From Crocinitomicaceae bacterium (GTDB lineage Bacteria > Bacteroidota > Bacteroidia > Flavobacteriales_D > Crocinitomicaceae): a DNA stretch of 50,985 nt. Below are positions 7,637-16,336 of the stretch, piece after piece; position 1 is the stretch's first letter; every line of letters starts with the position of its first letter. The translations under genes and the position numbers were made by a program. Under the pieces are notes generated by a model. It did no database searches and was not told the origin of the DNA. It saw only the letters and a list, made by a program, of their open reading frames with translations. The stretch covers positions 1 through 50,985 of the forward strand of contig JALQYQ010000037.1 in assembly GCA_023262855.1 (NCBI GenBank), in the 5' to 3' direction.

Positions 7637-10513
7637 ATGATACAAACGCCATATAAATCATTTTTTTTACTGTTTTTTTTCTTTTATTCCTTCTTGGTTT
7701 GTGGGCAACTAGAAAATAACAATTGGTTTTTCGGGTATAACAACGGACTAAACTTTTCGGGTGCCACGCCAACAACTATTCCAGGTTCATTAAATACATT
7801 CGAAGGATGTGCGTCTATTTCCGATGCTTCAGGAAATATTTTATTTTATACAGATGGAAGGAGTGTTTACAATAGAAACAATGTTTTCATGACGAATGGG
7901 AATAACACTTTACTCGGAAATTCAACAACAACTTCATCTGCTGTAATTGTTCCCAAACCTTGCTCAAATGTCGAGTTTTATATTTTCACGGTCGATTATA
8001 TATATGGAACAAATGGTTTAAATTACTCTGTCGTTAATATGGATGACAATGGCGACGGAACCATTCAAGCAACAGAACTTGGGCAAGTTCAATGGTCAAC
8101 CATCAATACAAATTTGGCAGGTCCAACAGGTGAAAAAATATGTGCGGTCAAAAAAGCAAATGGAATCGATTTTTGGATTGCTGCAACAAAATCAGGTACT
8201 AATAATTTTTATGTTTATGAAATCACTTCAGCAGGTGTTAACAGTACACCTTTAATTCAGCCTCTTGGACCAACTATCGTTAGTTCAAACACCAATGGTT
8301 ACATGAAATTCTCGCCAGATGGAACCAAGCTAGTTAGAGCTGATTACAATCCAAATACTAGAGTTACACTGTTCAATTTTAACAATGCAACCGGAGTAAT
8401 CTCTTCTCCCACTAGTTTAACTGCTGGACTTTCGAATATAGGATGGGGAGATGGTTTTTATGGCGTGGAATTTTCTCCAAATAGCCAAAAAGTCTACTTT
8501 GCTTCTATGTCCATAAACAATGGATTGGGAAATGGATATATCTATGAAGCGACAATTTCACCTAGTTTCACTGGTTCAACGTTAGCCGGTACTATTCCAA
8601 ATTCTGGGGGTGGATATTCCGTTGGAGCTTTACAGTTGACATCAGAAACTCCTCAGCGAATTTTAATCGCTAAAGATGGTGAGCAATCACTTGCTGCAAT
8701 TGCGAACCCTAATGTTGGATTAATAGCAAACCCTTCAAATCTTACCATTTCTGCGGTTCCCTTGCTTAATACATGTGCACTTGGTTTACCAACTTTTATT
8801 GCAGGTACAATTGGTTCAAATAATGTTCCTTCGATAGTTGGACAAACAGAATATTGTGAAGGAGAAACGATTTCCTTAACTGGAGGTAATCTAGTTTCTG
8901 GAAATTATCAATGGACTGGCCCGAATGGATTTACGTCAAATCAACAGACCATTACAATCCCCAACTCAACCACTAATGCAGCAGGAACATATACTCTATC
9001 TATTGTTAATTCGTTCTGCCCTAATTCCTCAAATTCAGTTCAATTAATTATACATAATCTACCAACTTTTGATTTAGGTAGTGATACAATAATCTGTAAC
9101 AATCAATCAATTACATTTAATCCACCATCATTTTCAACTTATACTTGGAACGTGCCCATTACTAATGGGGTTCCCTATTCTCCTTCTGTTGGAAACAATG
9201 AACTTACGTTGACAGTTACGGATGCAAACGGTTGTGTAAATTCCGATACTATTCTTGTAACTGTAACAGCTAGTTCGCTTGCAAACGTTGACGCTGGTTT
9301 GGATCAAACAATTTGTTCGGGCGACAGTGTTTTTTTAAATGCGAGCATGACAAATTCGAATTTCACAGGAAGCTGGAGCAACAATCAACCTGATAGTTCG
9401 TTTTTTGTTCCAACTCAATCCACAGATTTAATCTATACTGCCACTGATCAATTTGGATGCCAAGCAACTGACACAATGATCATTACAGTGAACCAAAGTC
9501 CTATAATTTCGATTGATTCAATTATTTATTATTGTGAAAATGAATTGGCAATATTGAATGCCAGTACAGCACAACCAAGTGATCTTATTTCATGGACGGG
9601 TTCAATTCAAAACAATGTACCATTCATACCTACTAGTCAACAAAGTTCCTATACAGTAACTGCGACTACAGTAAATGGCTGCGTTGACTCTGCGATGGTG
9701 AATCTTGTTCAAGCAGAAAATCCAATTTTGAATTTCTCATTTACAACCGAAGGGACTTGTGCTCCGGTGATTGTTTCCATTCAAAACCAAGTAAATTCTG
9801 ACGTTAATTATTTTTGGAATTTTGGAACAGGTTTCGACACGTTAAACAATTCTTCCTCCTTTGAATACACCTACTGGACAAGTGGTAACTTTCAAATTGA
9901 GTCAGTTGCAATCGATGCCATTACAGGTTGTACTTCAAGTACAACTGACACTACAATTATAGAAATTGGAGGAATTACTCCAACCGCTAATTTCACTATG
10001 AGTCCTAATGCAATAAACTCCTCCAATCCAGAAATACACTTCACAAATTTATCCGAAAATGGTTCAATTTTCACATGGTTATTTGGTGATAATCAGACAT
10101 CAAATGAGGAAAATCCGAATCATTTATTTCTAAACCCGAATCATGATTACCAAGTAGGTCTAATTGTTTCTAACGGACTGGGCTGTTCAGACACCATTTA
10201 TCAAACCTTGCATTATTTGGAGGATATCGTCTATTATGTTCCAAACACATTCACTCCAGATCAGGACGAATTTAACAATGAATTTATACCAGTTTTCACT
10301 CCTGGATATATTCCAAATGACTATTTATTTGTTATTTACAATCGTTGGGGAGAGAAAATATTTGAGACCAACGACGTTTTGATTGGTTGGGATGGAACTT
10401 ACAAAGATTTTGGTTTAGTACAAACAGGTATTTATACATGGAAAGTTGAGTTTAAGGCAAAAGAAACAGGTGATAAAGTTTCAACAGTCGGTCATGTGAA
10501 TTTATTGCGATAA
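7637..10513 (+). CDS. Secreted beta-propeller/PKD protein with type IX sorting domain
   Basis: 958 residues. Residues 1-23 form a signal peptide ending near VCGQ. Residues about 25-390 look like a beta-propeller of the kind opening with NNWFFGYNNGLNFSG and containing SISDASGNILFYTDG and MKFSPDGTKL blades. Then come several Ig/PKD-like repeats with conserved cysteines (about 400-860), including FWNFGTG and WLFGDNQTSNEENP PKD signatures. The last ~95 residues (VPNTFTPDQDEFNNEF ... YNRWGEKIF ... GWDGTYKDFGLVQTGIYTW) are the gliding-motility-associated C-terminal domain, a type-B sorting signal for the type IX secretion system. The protein is therefore expected to be exported and surface-attached or released. 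It sits between two glycosyltransferase genes. Its ligand is unknown. Confidence 0.92.
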   Translation: MIQTPYKSFFLLFFFFYSFLVCGQLENNNWFFGYNNGLNFSGATPTTIPGSLNTFEGCASISDASGNILFYTDGRSVYNRNNVFMTNGNNTLLGNSTTTSSAVIVPKPCSNVEFYIFTVDYIYGTNGLNYSVVNMDDNGDGTIQATELGQVQWSTINTNLAGPTGEKICAVKKANGIDFWIAATKSGTNNFYVYEITSAGVNSTPLIQPLGPTIVSSNTNGYMKFSPDGTKLVRADYNPNTRVTLFNFNNATGVISSPTSLTAGLSNIGWGDGFYGVEFSPNSQKVYFASMSINNGLGNGYIYEATISPSFTGSTLAGTIPNSGGGYSVGALQLTSETPQRILIAKDGEQSLAAIANPNVGLIANPSNLTISAVPLLNTCALGLPTFIAGTIGSNNVPSIVGQTEYCEGETISLTGGNLVSGNYQWTGPNGFTSNQQTITIPNSTTNAAGTYTLSIVNSFCPNSSNSVQLIIHNLPTFDLGSDTIICNNQSITFNPPSFSTYTWNVPITNGVPYSPSVGNNELTLTVTDANGCVNSDTILVTVTASSLANVDAGLDQTICSGDSVFLNASMTNSNFTGSWSNNQPDSSFFVPTQSTDLIYTATDQFGCQATDTMIITVNQSPIISIDSIIYYCENELAILNASTAQPSDLISWTGSIQNNVPFIPTSQQSSYTVTATTVNGCVDSAMVNLVQAENPILNFSFTTEGTCAPVIVSIQNQVNSDVNYFWNFGTGFDTLNNSSSFEYTYWTSGNFQIESVAIDAITGCTSSTTDTTIIEIGGITPTANFTMSPNAINSSNPEIHFTNLSENGSIFTWLFGDNQTSNEENPNHLFLNPNHDYQVGLIVSNGLGCSDTIYQTLHYLEDIVYYVPNTFTPDQDEFNNEFIPVFTPGYIPNDYLFVIYNRWGEKIFETNDVLIGWDGTYKDFGLVQTGIYTWKVEFKAKETGDKVSTVGHVNLLR

Positions 10514-10550
10514 TCTTTCTTCTTTTTATTGCCAAACATAGATATTCAAC

Positions 10551-10558
10551 TATTTTTG
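10551..10558 (+). promoter_or_regulatory. -7 promoter element before the GT-B gene
   Basis: TATTTTTG, 13 bases before the start at 10571; implies a very short leader of about 8 bases. Confidence 0.55.
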
Positions 10559-10570
10559 AATTGAATATTA

Positions 10571-11962
10571 ATGTTCATGCAAAAATCATCCAAAATAGCC
10601 TATTGTTTTCTTGTTTCCAATGAAGCTAGGGATTTTTATTTACTTGCTCCGATAATTTATTATTTGGAAAAATTTGAAAATTATTCTGTCACTTTTGAAT
10701 TTATTTGGGATGCACATAAAATCAGAAATAAACGTCCGGATTTGGTAATATTACCTAATTCCAGAGGTCATTTGTTGTATTACCAAGTCGCAAAATATTG
10801 TGTTGAAAACAACATTCTAGTATTCAACCATGATTCTGAAGGAAATTTTAATTCTGAAGTTGATTATGACTTTTGGGCGTTTAATGCAGATAGAAAGAAC
10901 TTATGTCCTATACAATTCACTTGGAACCAACGCGTTAAAAACTTCTTAATCCAAAAATACCAGCTCAATACTGAAGTAATTCATGTTTCTGGAGCACCCG
11001 GCTTTGATAAATATGCATACTTACAACCGATTGACCGCGAATCCTTACTAAAAAAACATGGATATGGTAATTTTAAAAAAGTGGTCGGTTATGCTGGATG
11101 GGCGTTTGGTAAACTCTACAATCAAGAATTAAATGACGTTTTATCGAATATCAACAAACCAGGTGAAAACGGAAAAATTTGGTTAGAGGAACAACGAGAC
11201 ATTGTGGAAAATGCGTTGCGTGAAGCAATTGAAACCTACCCAGATGTTCTATTTATTTTGAAAAAACATCCGAGAGAAAATTTCGAATCTGACTATCGTG
11301 ATTCACGTAATGAGATGAATCGATTAGCAAATTATCCGAACGTTTTTTACCTCAAAGATGAAATTGAAATTCAAGATTTAATTCAAATTTCCGACTTATG
11401 GATGGCGTTTGAGAGTACATCGATTATGGAAGCTTGGCTTTTAAATATTCCAACATTAATTATTAATGGCGATGCTAATTTCGACCGCGTTGATTTACAT
11501 ACAGGTTCTTTACATGCTACAAATTCTAGAGAAGTCTTAAAAGCGTTTGAGGAATTGTACACAAACAATAACATTTCATATTTCAATGGTCCTGAAATCG
11601 TTACAAGGCGAAATGCTATTTTCTCTAATTCAATTGGTTTTGCAGATGGTTTGAATCATTTGCGCTGTATGCAAGTTTTCAAACCGTTTTTAAAAAATGA
11701 TTCTATCAAGAAAAAACCAAATATCAACTGGAAATTTTTGAGATTATATTGGTTATTACACCTAGGAAAGTACTTTTATATTCCGTCAATTTTCAAGAAG
11801 CTACCCAAACTAAAAAAGACTGTATGGGTGTTTGAAAATTATAGGTTGGATAAAATCAATAAACAGAAAAAAGAAGTGTACAAGGATCTTGATTTGTTTT
11901 ACTCAAAACACGATCTTGCTTCAAAAATCAAAAATGGTTCGATTTGGAGTGAATTAGACTAG
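10571..11962 (+). CDS. GT-B type transferase, candidate pseudaminyl transferase
   Basis: 463 residues, no signal peptide. The C-terminal half resembles CDP-glycerol glycerophosphotransferase-like and surface-carbohydrate GT-B enzymes: ILKKHPRENF (about 234-243) is the family's HP-containing donor motif, and AFESTSIMEAWLLNIPTL (about 280-297) is the second signature with the serine/glutamate pair. The N-terminal half has the Rossmann-like pattern PDLVILPNSRGHL and a VSGAPGFDKY segment. A basic tail rich in Lys/Tyr (residues 375-463) could bind the membrane. It stands directly upstream of the complete CMP-pseudaminic acid operon with its own promoter, so transfer of pseudaminic acid or another activated acid is a reasonable inference but not shown. 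The start could be M1 or M3. Confidence 0.65.
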   Translation: MFMQKSSKIAYCFLVSNEARDFYLLAPIIYYLEKFENYSVTFEFIWDAHKIRNKRPDLVILPNSRGHLLYYQVAKYCVENNILVFNHDSEGNFNSEVDYDFWAFNADRKNLCPIQFTWNQRVKNFLIQKYQLNTEVIHVSGAPGFDKYAYLQPIDRESLLKKHGYGNFKKVVGYAGWAFGKLYNQELNDVLSNINKPGENGKIWLEEQRDIVENALREAIETYPDVLFILKKHPRENFESDYRDSRNEMNRLANYPNVFYLKDEIEIQDLIQISDLWMAFESTSIMEAWLLNIPTLIINGDANFDRVDLHTGSLHATNSREVLKAFEELYTNNNISYFNGPEIVTRRNAIFSNSIGFADGLNHLRCMQVFKPFLKNDSIKKKPNINWKFLRLYWLLHLGKYFYIPSIFKKLPKLKKTVWVFENYRLDKINKQKKEVYKDLDLFYSKHDLASKIKNGSIWSELD

Positions 11963-11993
11963 AATATAGTTCGTCTTTTTAACGCTGAATTGA

Positions 11994-12001
11994 TATATTT
12001 G
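11994..12001 (+). promoter_or_regulatory. Promoter -7 element of the pse operon
   Basis: TATATTTG followed by TGC, 21 bases before the GTG start of pseB. No other promoter-like site is seen within the overlapping operon, so it likely drives all five genes. Confidence 0.65.
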
Positions 12002-12022
12002 TGCAACATCAATACTATTTAA

Positions 12023-13033
12023 GTGAAAGATAAATCAATTTTAATTACAGGAGGAACTGGTTCTTTAGGGAAAGCACTAACAAAGCACATACTTTCTAAT
12101 TTCCCTGAAATAAAACGTCTTGTGATTTTTTCAAGAGACGAACAAAAACAATTTGAAATGGAACAAGATTTTCCAAATCGAGTTTACCCTCAAATTCGCT
12201 ATTTTATTGGTGATGTTCGCGACCAAGAACGCCTTGAAAGAGCTTTCACAGATATTGATTATGTGATTCATGCTGCCGCAATGAAACATGTACATATTGC
12301 AGAATATAATCCAGACGAGTGTGTAAAAACAAATGTTGGTGGAGCTGAAAATGTTATCAAAGCAGCTTTAAAATCTAATGTACAACACGTTGTTGCACTT
12401 TCAACAGATAAGGCATGTGCCCCTATCAATTTATATGGTGCGACAAAGCTAACATCTGACAAACTATTTGTTGCAGCCAATAACATTCGAGGAAAGAAAA
12501 ATATTAAATTTTCGGTTGTTCGCTATGGAAATGTAATGGGATCAAATGGTTCTGTTATTCCATTTTTCCTAAAGCGAAAACGTACAGATGGTGTATTGCC
12601 AATTACAGTTGAATCAATGACACGTTTTAACATCTCGCTTCAAGGAGGTGTAGACATGGTTATGCATGCCTTGGAAACTGCTTGGGGCGGTGAAATATTT
12701 GTTCCAAAAATCCCTTCTTATCGCATCATGGATGTAGCAGAAGCAATTGGACCAAATTGTGACAAACCAATCATAGGAATTCGTCCAGGGGAGAAAATCC
12801 ATGAAGAAATGATCACTTCATCCGATTCATTTTTCACGTATGATCTTGGAAAATACTATGCGATTTTGCCACAAACCACATCTTGGGATCTTCAAGAATT
12901 TATAAGTGCATTTGATGCTAAGAAGGTACCTGAAGGTTTTTCATATAATTCGAATAACAACGAAGAATGGGAATCTATTGAAAGTTTGAGACAATTAATT
13001 AAAGAACACGTTGACCCTACATTTGAGGTATGA
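12023..13033 (+). CDS. pseB: UDP-GlcNAc 4,6-dehydratase (inverting)
   Basis: First enzyme of pseudaminic acid synthesis: NADP-dependent 4,6-dehydration and C5 inversion of UDP-GlcNAc. 336 residues with GTG start. TGGTGSLGKAL (9-19) is the nucleotide-binding glycine motif of short-chain dehydrogenases. STDKA (D129, K130) and the Y138-x3-K142 pair align with the catalytic D132/K133/Y141/K145 of Helicobacter FlaA1, three residues earlier. The Met-Lys-His-Val segment AAAMKHVHIAEYNP is typical of PseB. Its stop overlaps the pseC start by 4 bases (ATGA). PseB and the UDP-GlcNAc C4/C6 dehydratases of other pathways are similar; the following pseC, F, G/H and I fix the assignment. Confidence 0.95.
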   Translation: MKDKSILITGGTGSLGKALTKHILSNFPEIKRLVIFSRDEQKQFEMEQDFPNRVYPQIRYFIGDVRDQERLERAFTDIDYVIHAAAMKHVHIAEYNPDECVKTNVGGAENVIKAALKSNVQHVVALSTDKACAPINLYGATKLTSDKLFVAANNIRGKKNIKFSVVRYGNVMGSNGSVIPFFLKRKRTDGVLPITVESMTRFNISLQGGVDMVMHALETAWGGEIFVPKIPSYRIMDVAEAIGPNCDKPIIGIRPGEKIHEEMITSSDSFFTYDLGKYYAILPQTTSWDLQEFISAFDAKKVPEGFSYNSNNNEEWESIESLRQLIKEHVDPTFEV

Positions 13034-14229
13034 AAGCAATTCCCTACGGAAGACAAGAAATAACTGAAGATGATATTAAGGCAGTAACAGAGGCCTTACA
13101 AGCCGATTTTCTTACTCAAGGTCCAAGAATATTAAAATTCGAACAAGAATTCGCTGACTATGTTGGTGCTGATTACGCTGTTGCAGTGAGTAATGGTACA
13201 GCAGCTCTACATTTGGCGGTTTTAGCTTTAGGAATAAAAGAAGATGAATACGTAATTTGTTCGCCAATTACATTTGCAGCTTCAGTGAATTGTGTGAAAT
13301 ACTGTGGCGGAAATGTACTCTTTGCAGATATCGATCCACAAACATATTTGATGGATATAAATTCAGTAAAACAAGTTATATCAACCAATCAGGATAAAAA
13401 AATAAAGGGTATTATTCCTGTCGATTTTGCCGGAAGAGTTCCACAACTTGATGAATTCAGAAAACTGGCAGATGAATACGGTTTATGGATTATTGAAGAT
13501 GCTTGTCACGCTCCAGGAGGCCATTTTTTAGATGTCAATCAACAAGAACAAAAGGCTGGTAATGGCAAATTTGCAAATGCTTCTGTTTTTTCTTTTCACC
13601 CTGTAAAACATATTGCAACGGGAGAAGGTGGAATGATTACAACCAACAGCAAAGATCTTTATGATCAATTAATGGAATTAAGAACACATGGTATAACACG
13701 TGATCAATCAAAATTTGAAAACACCACATCTTTTGCCAATGGAAATTCAGAAATTGAAGTTGATGATTATCCTCAATGGTACATGGAGATGCAGTACCTT
13801 GGCTACAATTATCGAATAACTGATTTCCAAGCAGCTTTGGGGAGTTCACAGTTACTGCGTGCACCTCAAAATCTAGAACGAAGAAAACAAATTGCTCAAC
13901 GGTATTCTGAAGAGCTTTCAACTTGCGAAGGAATTATTCAGTCTTCTGGATTTGTAGAAGGACACGCCTATCATTTATACATCTTGGAGGTTAGAGACAG
14001 AAGAGGTTTGTATGACTATTTAAGATCCAATCAAATTTTTGCTCAAATTCATTACATCCCAGTGCATTTAATGCCTTTCTATAAACATCAAGGTTGGAAG
14101 GAAGGAGATTTACCATTTGCGGAACACTATTATTCTCGCTGTATTAGTATACCAATGTTTCCTTCAATGACTGATGAGGAACAAACAGTTGTTATTGAGC
14201 ATATACTTGCTTTTTATTCAAAAAAATGA
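13030..14229 (+). CDS. pseC: UDP-4-amino-4,6-dideoxy-AltNAc transaminase
   Basis: Second step: PLP-dependent transfer of an amino group from glutamate to C4 of the PseB product. 399 residues, aminotransferase DegT/DnrJ/EryC1 fold. The N-terminus MKAIPYGRQEITEDDI is characteristic of PseC. The PLP-binding lysine is K193 in SFHPVKHIATGEGG; EDACHAPGG (156-164) carries the Asp that pairs with the PLP nitrogen; SNGTAALHLA (54-63) is the phosphate-binding turn. Overlaps pseB and pseF by 4 bases each, which suggests translational coupling. Confidence 0.95.
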   Translation: MKAIPYGRQEITEDDIKAVTEALQADFLTQGPRILKFEQEFADYVGADYAVAVSNGTAALHLAVLALGIKEDEYVICSPITFAASVNCVKYCGGNVLFADIDPQTYLMDINSVKQVISTNQDKKIKGIIPVDFAGRVPQLDEFRKLADEYGLWIIEDACHAPGGHFLDVNQQEQKAGNGKFANASVFSFHPVKHIATGEGGMITTNSKDLYDQLMELRTHGITRDQSKFENTTSFANGNSEIEVDDYPQWYMEMQYLGYNYRITDFQAALGSSQLLRAPQNLERRKQIAQRYSEELSTCEGIIQSSGFVEGHAYHLYILEVRDRRGLYDYLRSNQIFAQIHYIPVHLMPFYKHQGWKEGDLPFAEHYYSRCISIPMFPSMTDEEQTVVIEHILAFYSKK

Positions 14230-14912
14230 CAGTTGCAATCATTCCAGCACGAGGTGGCAGTAAGCGAATTCCGCGAAAAAACATTAAAAATTTTCACGGT
14301 AAACCTATTATTGCGTATGCAATTGAAACAGCCATCAAAAGTGGAATTTTCTCCTCAATCATTGTATCTACTGATGATGATGAAATTGCGGAAATCGCAA
14401 AACATTACGGTGCAGAAGTACCATTTTTAAGATCTGAAGGAAATTCGAATGATTATGCAACAACTTCAGAAGTATTGTTAGAAGTATTAAATCAACTTTC
14501 TGCCAGTGGAAGTACTTTTTCGAAAGCATGTTGCTTGTATCCAACTAGTCCTTTGATTGATTCAGAAGATTTAAAATTGGCCTTTAATCAATTCAATTCA
14601 AGTGATGTTGATTCTTTAATAAGTTGTGTCGCCTACGGATTTCCAATTCAACGATCGTTTCACTTGACAACAAATAATCTAGTTGAATTAAACCAACCCG
14701 AAGCAATTCATCAACGGTCGCAGGATCTTGTCAAAAATTATCACGATGCTGGAGCACTCTATTTTTTTGATATTGAAAAATTTAAAGAAACAAAAACACT
14801 TTGGTCAGGTAAAATCGGTGCTTTTGAGTTATCTGAATTAAAAGTTCAGGATATTGATACAATTGACGATTGGAAAATTGCTGAATTAAAATACTCAATC
14901 CTCCAAAAATGA
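14226..14912 (+). CDS. pseF: CMP-pseudaminic acid cytidylyltransferase
   Basis: Last step: activates pseudaminic acid with CTP to the CMP-linked donor. 228 residues, the usual size. The N-terminal nucleotide loop IPARGGSKRIPRKNIK (6-21) is the hallmark of CMP-NeuAc/Kdo/Pse synthetases, and STDDDEI and the NYHDAGALYFFD segment are conserved. It lacks any extra domain. Overlaps pseC and pseG by 4 bases. Related NeuA acts on neuraminic acid; the presence of PseB, C, G/H makes pseudaminic acid the more likely substrate. Confidence 0.93.
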   Translation: MTVAIIPARGGSKRIPRKNIKNFHGKPIIAYAIETAIKSGIFSSIIVSTDDDEIAEIAKHYGAEVPFLRSEGNSNDYATTSEVLLEVLNQLSASGSTFSKACCLYPTSPLIDSEDLKLAFNQFNSSDVDSLISCVAYGFPIQRSFHLTTNNLVELNQPEAIHQRSQDLVKNYHDAGALYFFDIEKFKETKTLWSGKIGAFELSELKVQDIDTIDDWKIAELKYSILQK

Positions 14913-16336
14913 ATACGCAACTTAAAATTCGAGTAGATGCTTCCAGCACAATCGGCTTTGGTCATCTTACCCGTTGTTGCGCATTGGTTAATTCGCTACC
15001 CGAAATACATGCCACTTTTTTCTCAACAGAAAATTTAGCTGAAAGTATTCATCAATTGGTTTCATCAGACCACTCATCTATATGTCTAGAAAAATCTGAA
15101 GATTTTATCGATCAAGTTAATGAAAATGACCTAGTTGTTATTGATGGTTATACTTACGACTCAACTTATTTTGAGGCAATCCACCACAAAAGGGCAAGGA
15201 TAATTTGTATTGATGATTTAGCGGACCGTTATTTTCCAGTTGATGTTATAATCAATCCTACCCCAGGATTTTTTGCGGCAAATTATAAAGCATTACTTGG
15301 AACACAGTATTTTTTAGGACTCGATTATGCGCTTTTAAGAAATTCATTTCAAGAATTAGCTGGCAAACCGACTCTTCCTAAAATCAAAAACAGCCTTTTT
15401 ATTTGTTTTGGTGGTTCAGATCCTCTTAATAAAACTGAAATTGCCTTAAAAGCAGCTATAAATTCAACTGTGTTTTCAGAAATTCATGTTGTGCTTGGAC
15501 AAGGTTACTCTCATGAAATACTAGTTGATTTGAATTGGAAACAAATTACAATTCACAGCAATCTTCAAGAAACAGAAATGGCCACTTTGATGAGTCAAAT
15601 GGAATTTGGAATAGTGCCAACAAGTGGAATCTTACTTGAGTGTTTAGCTGCAAAAATTAAACCTATTAGTGGGTTTTATATTGAAAATCAGAAATTCGTT
15701 TATGCGGAACATTTAAAATTGAACAACTTTATTGATGCTTCCGATCTTTCATACACATCAATTTCATCAGCTATACAAAACATAAATCTCTTTGAGCCAA
15801 CATTCACAATTATTGATGGTAAATCGACAGAACGTTTGGTAAAATTGGTTAGAGCAATTGAGAAGGAACACCAATATACGATACGTCTTGCAGCAGAAAC
15901 TGATATTGACATTACGTTCAAATGGGCAAATGACGAAGCCACACGTAAATATGCATTTAGTAAGGAATTCATACCTTTCGAAAATCATAAAGCATGGTTT
16001 TTATCTAAAATTAGTTCAACAGAATGTCTTTATTTCATTTTGTGCGAACAAGCGAAACCAATCGGTAGTATACGCTTTGATATAAAAGACAAGATTGCCA
16101 CAATCAGTTACTTACTTTCACCAGAACATCATGGTAAAGGTCTTGGAGCAATTTTGATGAAAAAAGGACTTGAAGAACTTGAAAAGCATGTTAAAAGTAA
16201 AGGGATAGAAATAGTCCAAGGCTATGTATTGTTTGAGAACTTGGCGTCTATTAAATTGTTTGAGCGATTTGGTTTTTCAAAAGAAACGGAATCAACTATG
16301 TATCTTTTCAAAAAAAACACAAGCAGATATGTTTAA
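14909..16336 (+). CDS. pseG: PseG-PseH fusion: UDP-sugar hydrolase plus N-acetyltransferase
   Basis: 475 residues in two parts. Residues 1 to about 320 are PseG, the hydrolase that removes UDP from UDP-2,4-diacetamido-2,4,6-trideoxy-L-altropyranose; IGFGHLTRC holds the catalytic His (H19), and FICFGGSDP and GIVPTSGILLEC are the GT-B-like UDP-binding loops. Residues about 328-475 form a GNAT domain: YTIRLAAETDIDITFKWAND opens it and SPEHHGKGLGAILM is the acetyl-CoA loop. In Campylobacter and Helicobacter this acetyltransferase is separate (PseH) and acts on C4 just before PseG. The fusion joins consecutive steps 3 and 4. Overlaps pseF by 4 and pseI by 8 bases. Confidence 0.92.
   Translation: MNTQLKIRVDASSTIGFGHLTRCCALVNSLPEIHATFFSTENLAESIHQLVSSDHSSICLEKSEDFIDQVNENDLVVIDGYTYDSTYFEAIHHKRARIICIDDLADRYFPVDVIINPTPGFFAANYKALLGTQYFLGLDYALLRNSFQELAGKPTLPKIKNSLFICFGGSDPLNKTEIALKAAINSTVFSEIHVVLGQGYSHEILVDLNWKQITIHSNLQETEMATLMSQMEFGIVPTSGILLECLAAKIKPISGFYIENQKFVYAEHLKLNNFIDASDLSYTSISSAIQNINLFEPTFTIIDGKSTERLVKLVRAIEKEHQYTIRLAAETDIDITFKWANDEATRKYAFSKEFIPFENHKAWFLSKISSTECLYFILCEQAKPIGSIRFDIKDKIATISYLLSPEHHGKGLGAILMKKGLEELEKHVKSKGIEIVQGYVLFENLASIKLFERFGFSKETESTMYLFKKNTSRYV

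Noticed and set aside
16224-16328. Longer pseI start
   Set aside because: Added residues are a frame-shifted reading of pseG and the NeuB-family start at 16329 is clear.
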